Origin: Micractinium sp. NFX-FRZ
Lineage: Eukaryota > Chlorophyta > Trebouxiophyceae > Chlorellales > Chlorellaceae
Reading direction: 5' to 3'
DNA length: 64,000 nucleotides
NCBI GenBank assembly: GCA_029339195.1
Contig: JAPTJF010000165.1
Coordinates: 55,299-119,298 of the forward strand
The position numbers and the translations under genes were made by a program. The notes under the pieces are model-generated. The model was given only the letters and a program-made list of their open reading frames with translations. It was not told the DNA's origin and did not search any database. Within the stretch, counting starts at the first letter, position 1. Every line of letters starts with the position of its first letter. Shown one piece after another: positions 1-11,549 of this stretch.

Positions 1-602
1 CAGAACAAGCTGGGCTGAAAGGGGTCTGCGCAGACCCTGGCCTGCGCCCAGCACGCGGGTGCCGCCGACAGTGGCACGGAACATGGGCAAAGGTGAGAAA
101 CGTAGCGGTTGATAGACATGGCTGGCAGAGGGCGTGGTTGATAAAAATGCTGTCAGGGGATGAAGCAAATACAAGGCTGGCAGAGGGCATGTTTCATGAA
201 TGTGATTGGTGGGCAGGTGCAGCAGTGCAGCCTAGCAAAAGTGAGCGGTGTGCAGTGGTTTGCAGGCTGGTGGCACATGCACCGTGACAGGGAGCTCAAT
301 TCATGACAAAACCAAACATGCAGGGCGTGCATGCATCGAGGGGTTGTATCAAAACCTTCTCAGGAGCAGATGAAGGCCAAACCTTGATTAACATTAAACC
401 AGGAATGACTTGCCGTGTGTTGTGGGCCCGTGCGGGCCAATGGCCGCGCCAGGCACCGAGCCGGCAGGCAGCCTGCTGTCTGACACAGCGGTGCGCGGTC
501 TTTTGCAACCGGGAGCGCGTGCTACAGCACCGCCCCGCGCAGGCAGCTTCCATGATCCGCACAGGCATGGCACCGCCTGCGCTGCCCCTCGGGCCCGCCC
601 AC
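1..602. other. Intergenic left edge, no gene seen
   Basis: This stretch lies downstream of the minus-strand arrestin-like gene and probably holds its 3' UTR. A short element, ggctggcagagggc, occurs twice near 122 and 176. Open frames here are short and lack splice-site support. No TGTAA signal is visible on the minus strand. Confidence 0.5.
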
Positions 603-3600
603 TCAGGCCACGCTCAGGCGGGTAGGGGTCACTGGTCCCATCATGGCGTCCCCATTGGAGCCATTGCTCAGCCTGCTGAGGCCCACCTTCACGGCGGGCG
701 CAGCCGAGGGCGCCACGCCGGGCATTGCACGGCTGCTCTTCTTAGCCATGCCGCCGCAGTTGGGGTCGAAACCAGTGGAGGCGGCGCCGTTGAGCTCGTC
801 CTCCTTCACCTCGTAGCCCACCTGGGCAGGGGGGGCACACACACACGGGCACACAGGCAGGTGTGAAGAGCGGGCGAGTGTGAGGGCGTGGTGCAGGTGA
901 GGCTGGGCACAGGGTGCTGCCAGGGCGCCGGCTGGGGGTTGCCACGGGGCAAGGCCACGGCGGCAATCACACCTGGCATGCTGGCAGCAAACGAAGCAGC
1001 GCAGGCGGGCCCACTCTACCCCACCCATGTTTTAGTATAATATATTTCGGCCCACCTCGGGGGGCGGCGGGATGCAGCCGGGCACCAGGGGGGAGGAGGC
1101 CCAGCCGTTCCAAAAGTGCTCCTCGCTGGCCAGCAGCTCAGCGGGCACAGCGGGCGAGTCGGGCACCGCCACCAGCACCGGCTCGTGGTGGGTCTGCAGC
1201 AGGGCGGGTGGGGGGGTGGGCATCCACATCGTTGTGTAGCTGCAGGTTGCGAGCTCGTTGAGGGGTGCCAGGGCAGGTTGGTGCAGACAGCGCGCTTCTC
1301 TGGTGCAGCCAGAAGATGGATGCAGCGGGGTGGTGCCAGCAGCGCGCCGACTTGCAGTGCCAGCAGCCAGGTGGCCAGAGAGGGTGAGTAGGGCGCATGC
1401 GGACAGCAAGCTTGCCTGCATGGGGCACCAGCCCTGGATGGCTGCGGGCCGGCTCTCCTCCCCCAGCTTCTCTGTGGGGCAGAGCTTGATGGTGAGGGGC
1501 AGGCGGACGACCAAGTTGCTGGCCATGTTGGTGCGCAGGGCAACCTGCAAGGGTGGCAAGGGGCAGGGCAGGGTGGCGTGTTGTCAAGTGGGGTGTACCT
1601 GTGTCAGGCGATGGGATGGGATGGAGCGAGTGCCAAGGGTAGTCGGAGCAGCACGCCGCCCAGGCAACGAGTGGCAGCAGGGAGGCGAGGGGGCACCCCA
1701 GGGGGGGGCCAGCATCCGCGCCTGTCCACGGAGCCTTTGCTGCCTGCTGTCACCAGCTTTTGTCAGTAAGCCACTCGTCAGTCAGTAGGCCGCATGGCAG
1801 TGCATCCTCCTACATGCCACTCCAGGTGTGACTTACCTCCGCCCAGTAGACCGCCTCGAAGACGTCGGTCGACACGGTGACGCAGGGCAGCGCGGGCAGC
1901 GCCATCTCGCACACCCGCTGCCCCCGCGGCTCCTGCTTGGTGTAGCCAGGGAAGGTCTTGCTGGCCACCTCGTCTGCCCGGAGCGGCCGGGGGAGGAGGG
2001 AAGGATCAAGAAGGAGGCGGATGAGGGGAGGCAAGGCCAGGTGAGCAGGTTGGGTGGGGGAAGGGGGAGCAGCCTGGCCAGCAGCATGCCAGCCCAAGGC
2101 AGAGCTGCTTGCTCAGGGGGGGCAGGCTGGCAAGGCCATGGCCCAGAGCTGTGGCACCGCAGCGGCACCACACTGCCCGGGGTGGCTTGCACTGCTTCGC
2201 TCAGACATGGAAAGGGCGCCCTGCTGGCCTCAAGGCAAGCGGCTGCATGCGCTCCGAGGGAGACTCACGGCTGAACTTGATTTGGTAGGAGGAGGCGGAG
2301 GGGTTGTCCACAAATGCCATGGTGCGCATCAGCCGCACCTGCAGGGGGTGGGTGTGAGCCAGCGTGTGCACACTCGACGGCTCCTCAGCACCCAGGTGCG
2401 AGCAAGGGGGGGCGCAAGGGGCAGCAGGCAGCTGCTGTGCACGACGGTCAGACGGAGGGCATGCTCTTGGGTGTGGTGAGGCCCCTGTGCTGCATCCTTT
2501 GGTGGCTTGCAACAGAATTGGCGGCGCGCGCCCGCACCTACCTGGATGCGAGTGAAGGGGTGGCTGGAGCCGTTGTCGGCATCCACCGTGACCTTCAGGG
2601 GGCCGCCAGAGTGCAGCACGTCGCTGGCCAGCAGCACCTTGGCGCCTGCAGGTGCGTGGTTCGGGGCAACAATGCAGCAGTGAGTGGGGTGGGGTGGTTG
2701 CCGAAAAACATGATTGGCGCAGCCAGCAGAGCTAGTCATGCCTTCTGGTGATGCTCCTTGGCATGAGAGCAGAGACTAATCAGTGACGTGCAACAGCCCC
2801 CTGCTGGTGGAAGATCCCTGCTGTGCTACGCATGCTGCGTGCGGCTTTCCATTTGCCGCGGCGCCCACCTGCCGGCGCCTTGCAGAAGCAGCCGCAGGTG
2901 ACGATGTCCGTGGTCTCGTTGCAGCGGCGCTGCACCCCCGCCTGGTCCACCTGCAAGGGGGCGGGGCGGAGCAAGGCGGGCAGGTGGGGCGCTCAGCTCT
3001 GCACTCTCTGGCTGGGCAGGGCAGCTCGCACTGGCAGCTGGCAGCACCTGCCCAGTCTGCCTGGGATCAGTGAAACAGCACGCTCGTCAGGGTGGTTGCG
3101 GCGCTGCTGGTGTCTGGTAGTATGAGGCGTGGCGTGTGCTCGCGCTGTTGAGTCACTATATGCATACGAAGAAGGTGGAGGCATGAGGCAGCTCACCTCC
3201 ACAGTGACGGGTGCGTAGCCCACCACGTTGGCCTTCAGCCCGCCCTTCTTGAACAGCGTCACCTTGAGCTTGTAGTACACGCCGCCACTGCACAGTGCCA
3301 CGTGGAGGGGAGGAAAACAGGTGGGATTACTTGGTTGGGATGGGAAGGGCTGGGTTGGGTTCACCTGCAGTGCGCTGATGGGACAGTGCAGGCAGAGGGG
3401 GGAGGCATGCCCCGTGCTGCGGGAGGGGGGCCACGGGGGGGCGGAGCTCGAGCGCCATGCGGGGCCCGGCGCGTCATGCAGGGGCAGGCAAAGCATGCGC
3501 CGCCAGCGCTCGATGGCTCCCACGTGCCTGCTCTGCTGCGCCTTGCCGCCCTTGACAACGAATCCTGTGTTGTCGTAGTGGCAGGAGGGGTGCATCTCCT

Positions 3601-4665
3601 TGGGCAGGGGCAGGATGAAGGGGACGGTGAACTGGCCCGCCTGGTAGACGCCAGGCCCCGCCACGCACACCTGGCGGTCAAAGTAGGTCAGCCGCCCCTT
3701 GTGCTCGCGGTACTTGGTGACTGCAGGCGAGGGGTGGGGCCAGGGAGGAGGGTGGCGTTTGATGATGAAGCAGGCGGGAGAGGGCGGGGCAGGTGATGTG
3801 CAAGGGAGCGGGCAGGGAGGGAGGGGTGGTGGCGGCAGGGCCGGACAGAGTGTGCGGGCCAGCCTTGCGTGGGCATCACAGCGGCAGGCGCGGGCAGAGG
3901 GCCGCTTGTGTGGCGCGGCAAGGAAGCGCGCACGCTGCACTGCCCCGCATGCGTGCCGTGCGCCACATGCATGTAACGCCCGCTGGGCGACGCACTCACC
4001 CACCCGCCTGCCCCGCACCCCAGACCCCGCTAGACTTACCCTTCTGCACCGTCTTGCTCCCGTCCAGATTCCACTTGACCTGCACAGCCGTGACGGCAAA
4101 GCGGGTAGGCTTGGTGGCCGAACAAAGCATGCAGGTTATGATGGGCTGCCGCCCCGCCTGGCCAGATACTCTGTGCCTGTGGGCCGCCGCCTCACACCTC
4201 CCTCCAAACACTTTCAGAGGCCGGCGGTCCCAGGAATGCCCAAAACTTGCCTCAATGTCTTCATAGGGCTCCTGGTACATGCATTGCTCGTACCCCTTGA
4301 ACCTGCACGCCAAGCCGGGCGGAGGCGCTGTGAAGTTGTGAAAGCAGCGGCGGCAGACGGCGGTAGCGGTACAAGCAGCCTCCAGGAGATACCGGGGCAG
4401 TACACACCTGGCAGCGGCCGCCGGCATCTCTAAGCCTGCGCCCCCAAGCGCATGCTGCCTCTTGGATTGTTACGGCGGATTATCAGCGGGCAACCGGAGC
4501 CGGGAGGCCGGCAAGCGACCGGCAAGCTCACTTGATGAAGAGTCCACGGCACTCACAGGCCGCCTGCAGGTTGAGGCATGCCAGCCCTTCTACCACCTCG
4601 CCAGGCTGGTATAATGGCTTGTTCAGCAGGACCGCGCAGCACTCCTTGTGGGGGTTCAGCGCCAT
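603..4665 (-). CDS. Arrestin-domain protein, about 10 exons
   Basis: This is a multi-exon gene for an arrestin-fold adaptor, a family that usually links membrane cargo to trafficking or ubiquitination. The start (MALNPHKECC) fits the arrestin N-domain pattern: Tyr-x-Pro-Gly-Glu at about residue 19, then a Cys-rich strand and GLFIKFKGYE. Later exons give VKWNLDGSKTV near 4060-4090, AGPGVYQAGQFTVPFILPLP near 3600-3660 and GGVYYKLKVTLFKKGG near 3230-3290. The C-domain follows (2530-2740, 2260-2340, 1830-1970, 1020-1560), and the protein ends TRLSVA. Exon 1 runs 4665-4532 with a GTGAGC donor. Exon 2 appears to stop at 4251 on a GC donor (GAG|gcaagt) and joins in frame to VKW. The precise family (alpha-arrestin or Vps26-like) is unresolved, and some inner exon borders are approximate. 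Confidence 0.8.
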
Positions 4666-4998
4666 GATGTTGGCAAACGTCGGGTGGGTCTGCGTGTCTG
4701 GTTCGGATTGGTTTTCAATCTAACAAACAAGTCGTCAATGGGGCGCTCGGATGCAGTCGTGCTGAAATACCGTGGGGGAACGCGATTTCAGCCAAGGTGG
4801 CACGTGTGCGGAAGGGAGGTGTGGGGAAGTTTCAATGAAGGCGCGCAACTTGAATCATCTCTGTGCATTCTGCATCCTTGTAAGCAAACCCTCGCTCTCA
4901 CCAGCAGCAGCGCTGCAGTGCCGGAGCGCTCCTGAGTACCCAACTCGGCCATATTTAACTGTCCCTGCTTAATTAAACACAATTTACCTGCAACAAAC
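4666..4998. promoter_or_regulatory. Divergent promoter region
   Basis: The starts of the arrestin-like gene (-) and the MGC-start gene (+) face away from each other across 333 bases, so both promoters must lie here. It is more AT-rich than the surroundings, with cttaattaaacacaattt near 4967-4984 just upstream of the plus-strand start. No clear TATA box is seen. Confidence 0.5.
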
Positions 4999-7536
4999 AT
5001 GGTGAGCTGCGTAGGGATGCCACCTGGGGGCGCTCCGGAGCTGAAGCCTCCGGTGCCGCGCACTCCCGCGGCAGCCTGCTCTGCCCGGCTGCAGCCCAAC
5101 CCGCTGACGCTGTGCAAGTTGAATGGGGACGCTTGCGGCCGCCTGCGCTTCGGTCGGCGGCCCCGGCCGAGCTGGGCAGCTGCGCCTTACCGCCGCCCCA
5201 CTGCCGCCCGCTCCCGCAGGGGTGCGCCCAGTCAATACCAGAGGAGGTCCCGTCCAACGACCCGCTGATGCAAGCGTACTACTCCGGCAAGGATTTTGCT
5301 ACCAAGGCAAAAAGTGAGCTCGAGCTCAGAGCTGCCTCTGGTTTCTTTGGCGTGCCGCGGCGAGCAGGACGCCAGTATCCAAGTATCCTCGGGTGCCTCA
5401 TGGCTCACCTTGCCCCCTCCCCACCCTCCCCGTTCTCCTCCCACACTCCTGCCAGTGATCCTGCTGCTGGCTCGGCAGGAGGAGTCGCAAGGCAAAATCC
5501 ACATCCCAATCAAACTCTACGGGACCCACCTGGCATGCATGTGAGTAGGCCTCCCGGGCCCCTGTCAACCAACCGGAGGCATCACATGTTGACTGCCGCT
5601 ACCGTGCCACACTCAGTGCCACAGGCCGTGTTGCCGCAGCCAGCCCAGCAGCCTGCCCATGCCTGCGCAACATGCCTCCGGCCTGCTTACAGGCCAGCGC
5701 ACGTGCTCACTGCCTCTGCTCACTGCCTACGCTGGGTGCCCCCCCGGCTGCCTGCAGGGCGGCGCATGTGTTCACCGAGTGTGACCGCAGCCAGGTGGAG
5801 GATCTGCTGGAACTGGCGCAGGCGGTGAGGCCCGGGCTCGGAGGGCGGGCAGGCGGGCAGGCAGACGGGCAGGCGGGCGGGTCCCGCCCTGCAAGCTCCC
5901 GGCATCAGGAATGGGTGGTGATTGGCGGGACCTGGCTGGCGCAGGTGGCGAGGCCAAGTCTGGGCGGGCGGGCGGGCAGGCGGGCGTGCTCGGTGGGTGG
6001 ATGGTCTGCAGCACGCACATGCAGCTGCCGCCCGGTGCCAGCGACTTTCCATTCCCTGGCACTGCCCCCTTGCAGTGCCGCCGCATCGCCGTGCACCGCG
6101 CCATGCTGCAGCAGAAGGCCATACAGCAGTGAGTGCAGCTTGCCGTTTGCCGCACTGCTGATTGAAGAGGCCCTTGCTGCCAGCTGTCACCGCCAGGTCA
6201 TGGCATGTCATGCTACGCGCGCTGACAGCAAACAACACACGCCTGCACACGCACACACACCGCGGTCACCTGCCCCACCCACCCTTCCCTGCCTGCAGGG
6301 CCTCCCAGGTCTGTTTTGGCTCCCCATACATCCCCTACGACCCGCCCGCCCCTGGCGCCATCGGGGCGGACGAGTGGAGCCAGTGGCTCGTCATGATCAA
6401 GTGAGAGGCGGGTGCTGCTGTGCTGACAATAATACTCTTGTCATGATCAAGTGAAAGCGGGCTGCTAAACTGACAATAATACGCTTGGCATGATCAAGTG
6501 AGAGGGCGCTGCTGCTTTGCTGACATCAGTACTCTTGTCAGCCAGGTTGCGGCTCGCTTTTGAGCACACGTCAAGCTGGGGAAGCAGGGTCCAACCTGCG
6601 GGAGCGGTGTGCAGTTGGTGCTGTGTGCTGCCCCAGGCCTGCAACAGCTCCTGCTTCTCAAGTGTGTTTGCCTCTGTGTGTGCCGGCACCTCTGCAGGGG
6701 GTCCGGCAACATCCAGACAGCACTCGGTGAGCCTGCTGCTTGTGCCCGGTGAGCGGCTCTGCAACTCGGCCCGTCAGCATTAAATTATTGTGTGTTTGCC
6801 CTCACCAGGCTATGCCTCTGCACGAGCGCTGCGCCTGCCCCTGCCGCCCTGCCTGCGCGCTGCACGCCGCTGCGTGCACCAGTGTCCTGACCGGCCCGTT
6901 TGCTTGCCCTGAATGGTCTCACGAGCAGAGAAGATGGGGCTTATCAAGACGAGGGTGAAGCAGATGGAGGTGCACCACGTGCACCACCAGGTGCGCCGCC
7001 CGCCAGCCTGGCGCCAGCTGCCTGCCAGCCTGGCAGCAACCTGCCAGCTGCCAGACGTGGACTTTGCCTGGCAGGCAGCGCCGCCCCAGCATCCAACCAT
7101 GGCTTCCACGTGGCTGCCTGCTGCCCCAGCGTGCGCTCACGTGACCCAAGTCACGCCTTGGCACCCAGCTCTGCCTCTCTTGCTGCCGACCACGCTTTGC
7201 CTGCCGCCCCCCCCCTCCCACAACGCGCCTGCAGGGCGGCACAACTACGGTGCCGGCGCCCACGCCTGCCCCTGCACCCATGCCCCAGATCAACATCCCC
7301 ATCAACTTCTGCCCCAACATCAACGCCAGCCCCGTCAATGCCACGGGAGTCTCCCCGCCGGGGCCTTCCACGCCCAGCATGGCAGGCATGCAGCAGCAGC
7401 CGCCTTGGGAGGGCAACGCGGCGCAGCACTGGCAGCAGCAGCAGTACTGGCAGCAGCAGCAGCAGGAGCAGCAGCAGCGGGAGCAGCAGCAGTGGCAGCA
7501 GCAGCCCCACCTGTACATGGCACAGCAGGAGCAGCA

Positions 7537-7571
<35 letters not shown>

Positions 7572-7786
7572 GGCGGCCGTGCCAGCAGGCCATGGGCAGC
7601 CCGCCTTACATGTACACGATGGCAACAGACATGATGGCAGGCGCCAGCTGCTCCTGCAGCACCCAGGCATCTGCACCCCCAATGCCAGAGGCCTACCCCC
7701 CGCATGCCACCTCCGGCTACCCGTCGCCCCAGGCCACAAGCTTTGGCTTCCCGCCGCCCCCCAGCCGCAGCCAGTTCGTGTCATGA
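4999..7786 (+). CDS. N-acylated (MGC-start) protein with Gln-rich tail
   Basis: I do not recognise the family. Nine exons join in frame to 348 residues: 4999-5001, 5220-5313, 5456-5540, 5758-5824, 6076-6128, 6299-6400, 6698-6726, 6929-6990 and 7235-7786. The summed length is divisible by three and every junction keeps frame with GT/AG ends. Exon 1 codes only the initiator Met, followed at once by a GTGAGC donor. Exon 2 then supplies GCAQS, so the protein starts MGCAQS, a textbook N-myristoylation site with a Cys available for palmitoylation. This predicts attachment to a membrane. The middle (about residues 10-165) is a compact, mostly helical-looking domain. The last 180 residues are Pro/Gln-rich with CAG-coded Gln runs (7430-7580). 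The donor of exon 6 is tandemly triplicated. Confidence 0.8.
6390..6536 (+). repeat. Three tandem copies of a 5' splice site unit (47-50 bp)
   Basis: Units at 6390-6439, 6440-6486 and 6487-6536 each begin with g(t/g)catgatcaagtga and end in (c/g)tact or acgctt variants. The first unit contains the real exon end and GT donor of exon 6 of the MGC-start gene. The other two lie in the intron and keep usable-looking donors. Confidence 0.9.
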
Positions 7787-8429
7787 CTGACCATGTGCGG
7801 GGATGTGGGCACAGCTGGCAGACACACGGGAGGCTGGGGCGCCGGTGACTGACCATGGACGTATTGCCATGCAGTTATGGTCGAGAGTAGGGGTGCACAC
7901 CTGCTCGCGAAACCTGTGGCGCAGGCTCAGCCAGTGCCTGGCTGCACAGAGTGGTGAGCAGCCGGGGCGGCAGCTCAGGGGTGGCTCAGCCACCAAGGCT
8001 GGGCGGCTTCCGTGCCTGTGTGGCCAGACTGGCCTCTTTACTTCCTTCATTTTCGTCATTATCCCTCATTGTGTGACGTGTCAACATATTTACAAAGGGG
8101 CACAGGCTCCAAAGGGACGAGCTGTTGAGGCAATATGCGTACCAGCAACCAGGCTTTCTAGCCGAGCGCTCACTGCGCGCTGCCGGCATGCGCAGGCCTT
8201 GGGGCGTCCTTGCCTGCAACGCCTGCCCTGCAAGGACGCCGCTGCCTGCCGCTGCCAGTGCCGGTGCAACCATGGAGCTGAGACACAAGGCCAGAGCACA
8301 ACCTGGCCTGCCATGTCTGCCCACATGCCCACCTTCTTCCATGCCTCTATGTCCCTAGCCGCCAGTGCCTGGGTTCAGCTTTGCTGGCCCAGGATGCACG
8401 ATGTAAACCCAGCCAAGCTAACTTTAAAG
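7787..8429. other. Convergent 3' intergenic region
   Basis: The 3' ends of the MGC-start gene (+) and the O-methyltransferase gene (-) converge here. The only clear poly(A) signal is for the minus gene at 8090-8094. The nearest plus-strand TGTAA is at 8402-8406, beside the stop of the opposite gene, so the transcripts may overlap. Confidence 0.5.
8090..8094 (-). terminator. TGTAA poly(A) signal of the O-methyltransferase gene
   Basis: TTACA on the plus strand reads TGTAA on the minus strand, 336 bases after the stop codon. TGTAA is the usual green-algal polyadenylation signal. Confidence 0.5.
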
Positions 8430-11400
8430 TTAGGTCATAGTCAGGTTGGAGCCTCGCTCCCCTGGCAGGGCACGAGCCTCCAGGATGCTTGTCAGGGTGC
8501 GCAGGCGGTGCACCCTCACCAGCTGGAAGCCTGCGGAGCGCAGCAGAGCCTCCCACTCCTCACGCCCCCGCTCCTTGCCGCCCCCGATGGACAGCATCTG
8601 CGCAGCAGGCGGGGCGGTGGAGCAGAGCAGCAGGCAGCTTGTGTTGGGCAAGTGACGGGCACCGAGTGAGTTTAGCACTGGGTGTCTGGCTGACTGGGGC
8701 AGTAGCAGGAGACGCGTGGAGGAGCGACACGACAGCCGATCTGCCGGGCTGTGCCTGCCTCCCTTGTCCTGGCACAGCCAACCAAGCCCAGGGCACAGGC
8801 TGCGCGGCACGGCGGCACCTGAGGAAGCAGCTCTGCCACCGTTTGCTTGTGCCCCTGCCCCTCACCACTCCTCAACTCGTCGCTGCGTGTCCATGCTGCA
8901 ACAGCAGGCCCAAGCTGGCTCCCCGCCGGCCTGCCTCTGCCCCTGCACACCCCCCTTTTTGCCACGCACCCCTCTGCCTGCCCACCTGCAGGTCCAGCGC
9001 CACGTAGGCGGGGCTGAGCTGGCGCCCCGCTGGCATGACGACGTCCTGGATCAGCAGCGTGGTGGCGCCCTCGCCGCCGGGCGGGATGGCGGCGCGCACG
9101 GCAGCCAGGATGCGGGCCGCCTCGGCGTCGCCCCAGTCGTGCAGGATGTAGCGCAGGAAGTGGCTGGAGGAGTGGGGTACGGGAGAGGAACACGCGTTAT
9201 AGATGGATGAACGCTTGGTGTGGGTACAGGGAGGGGGAAACAGTCGTAGTGTAGGATGTAACTTAGGATGTAGTACAGAAGTGGCTGTGTGGACAGGGTG
9301 GGAGAGAGGGGGGCATGCTTTCCAGATGGACGGGCGCATGGGTGTGTGTACAGGGAGGGGGCAGCAGTTGTGCAGGAAGTGGCTGCGGAACGTGACGGGG
9401 TAGGCCTATAATGAGTCGGGAGGAAGGGGGTCTGCCGGCTGCAGTATACAGCAACCTTGGAGCTCCGCCACCACCCCCACCGCCACCCAGGCCCTCGCCT
9501 CACATGTCTGCCTGCGGCAGCGGCTGGGTGAAGAAGTCGGCAGGCACCAGCTCCGCCCGGGCCAGCAGGGAGGGGTGCTGCTCCCGCCAATGCCTCCCTG
9601 CAGCACCCGCCAGCAACGGTGGGAGCTGTTGTTGAGAGCACACGCAGGATACAGCAGGAGGGCACCCCCCAAGGGCCCGCCTCCAGAAGTGCCGCCGAGC
9701 ATCAGTCGGCAGCACCACCACTGTGCTGTGCTGGCAGCGACTGCCCAGCACAGCACAGGCGACTGCCAGCACAGGCTGGTCAAGCATAGCAGGCCAAAAT
9801 GGCGCCTGCCTGCTTCGGCCACCACAGCAGGGAGGTCGACGAGCACGCCGTGCATGCTGGGCTGGCTGCGCAGCAGGTCCGCCAAAAAGCCGCCCAGCCC
9901 GCCGCCAATGTCGCTCAGCGTTTGGTTGGCGTGGCGCTCCCAGGGGTAGTCCTGCTTGAATGGGGGAACGGGGGTGCGCGGCAGTTGCAGTTTGCATGAG
10001 GTGTCGCACTTGGAAGGCGGGTGAGCAGGCAAGTTGGCCGCCCTGCCAGCACGCTGGACATGGAACGCAAGCTGCAGGGCCTGTCCCAACTGCAGGGCAT
10101 GTCGCATCGAGCACTGCCACTTCACGCCCCCTCTACGGCACACCCAGTATACACCTTTCATTCACTCACCAAGAGGGTGACGGCGTTCATGGAGGCAGAG
10201 GCCTCCACCATGGCGGCATGGAAGATGGCCAGGCGCCCCTCGTTGCCCGGCCAGCCCAGCCACTCAAAGTAGGAGGCGCCGCCGGTCTGCAGCTTGAAGG
10301 AGGGCGGGCTGCCCAGGGCCAGAGACTCGTACAGCTGCTCGTGTGCCCAGTAGCTTTCGTCGCCTGGGGACAGCAGGGAGGGGGGCAGCAAGGGGAGGAG
10401 GGCGGGGTGAGGAGGCTGGGAAACGTGCGTGTGTGCTGTCTGGCTGTGTTGGCTGTGCTGGCTGGCAGGGGCTGGGCCTGCGCTTGGGTGCTCCGTCTGT
10501 CCGCAGCTGTTGACAGCACTTCAATCTGGAGCACCCTGGGCTCTCACCCCAGCACAGCAGCATGTTGCGCAGCGAGTTGGGGTGGTCCCGCCTCAGCACG
10601 CTGCTGCCTCGGTTGTTGGCAAAGACGCCGGGGGAGACCTGCAATGTCCCGGGGGATTCAACACGGCGCTCGCTGTGCAGAGCGTGCGCGACGGCGCCTG
10701 CTGCACGCTCATGAAGGCAGCCTCATGGAGGCGCTGGCAGTCCAGGCTGCTGGTCAATCGCCTCCCGTCAGCTGTGCTAGCCCACTTCCCGAGTCATGCC
10801 ACGCACACACACACATGCCACACACACACACACACGCACATTCACATGCACATTCCCCTGGACTGCCCGCTGTACTGCCCACCTCCTTGAAGATGCCGTA
10901 CACCGCCACCGCCTGCAGCAGGCGGCGCAGCTCATCCGGCTTCACTCCCTTGAGCGCCGCCAGCTCAGCGGCAGGGGTGGGCCCACGCTGTGCCAGGGTG
11001 TCTGCTACTCCCAGTCGGGTGAGGGCGTAGAGCGCTTTGGCTGGGGCGAAGCTCGTGCCCAGCAGGATGGCGTTGAGGTGCGGGGGCAGGAGGCGGGCTT
11101 GGAGGCGCGGCAGCCAGGCGGCAAGGGACTGGACGAGGGAGAAGATGGGCCACGGAGGGGGCTGCGTACGGAACAAAGGATTGGGGTAGGGTAGGGTGGC
11201 GTGGAGTGGGGTTAGGCAGCCAGGAGGATGCAGAGCTCATCACGAGGGGTGAAATCGTGCAGCAGATTGGAAGGAAAGTTTCTTGAATGCAGGTGCAACC
11301 AGACAGGCAGGCCAGCAGGGCAGGGCAGTAGGCAGGACCCTCCGCACAACAGGCAGCAGGCCCTGGCAGCCTCGGCAGTGCTGTTCATGAGCTCAGCACC

Positions 11401-11549
11401 TGGCCCCAGTCGATATTGGTGTCGGAATCGCTGAGGGCCTTCCAAGCGAAGCTGTAGCTGCCGGCCATCGGCGAAAATGCCGCCAAGGCGGCGACCGAGG
11501 CGAGGATGAGTGCCACAACGGCGGCGGCGCGGCGGGTGCTCAGCGGCAT
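8430..11549 (-). CDS. COMT-like SAM-dependent O-methyltransferase
   Basis: This is a plant-type O-methyltransferase (Methyltransf_2 family) that would transfer methyl from S-adenosylmethionine to a hydroxyl on a small molecule; the substrate is unknown. Exon 1 (11549 down to about 11416) codes a hydrophobic N-terminus, MPLSTRRAAAVVALILAS, a likely signal or membrane anchor. The next exon has the dimerisation helix region (ALYALTRLGVADTLA...DELRRLLQAVAVYGIFKE, 10880-11140). Others give GDESYWAHEQLYESL (10160-10370) and the SAM-binding glycine motif DIGGGLGG (9890-9930). FLRYILHDWGD (9125-9165) holds the catalytic His of plant OMTs, and the last exon carries GFQLVRVHRL near the C-terminus. The intron upstream of the HDW exon holds decayed copies of that exon's start. 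A (CA)n tract lies in another intron (10798-10846). Confidence 0.85.
9150..9400 (-). repeat. Tandem decayed copies of an acceptor plus exon start
   Basis: The exon edge coding SHFLRYILHD reads gaagtggctg at 9157-9166 on the plus strand. Related segments recur at 9278-9287 and 9376-9385 inside the upstream intron, each with gcagga/gtagga-like bases beside it. A shared tail, tacagggaggggg, also recurs near 9226 and 9349. Spacings are about 121 and 98 bases. Confidence 0.7.

Noticed and set aside
6783..6928. Possible extra exon GYASARALRLPLPP in the MGC-start gene
   Set aside because: It reads into a stop before the next exon. Skipping it joins CTCG to AGAAG in phase as TALEKMGLIK and makes the whole coding length divisible by three.
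6929..7634. Alternative frame EDGAYQDEGEADGG continuing past 7000
   Set aside because: It cannot join in frame to the Gln-rich last exon, and a good GT donor follows CACCACCAG at 6990.
8402..8406. TGTAA as the definite poly(A) signal of the MGC-start gene
   Set aside because: It is more than 600 bases past the stop and next to the opposite gene's stop codon. It is kept only as a possibility.
10798..10850. Regulatory CA-rich element
   Set aside because: It is a plain (CA)n microsatellite in an intron, with no support for function.
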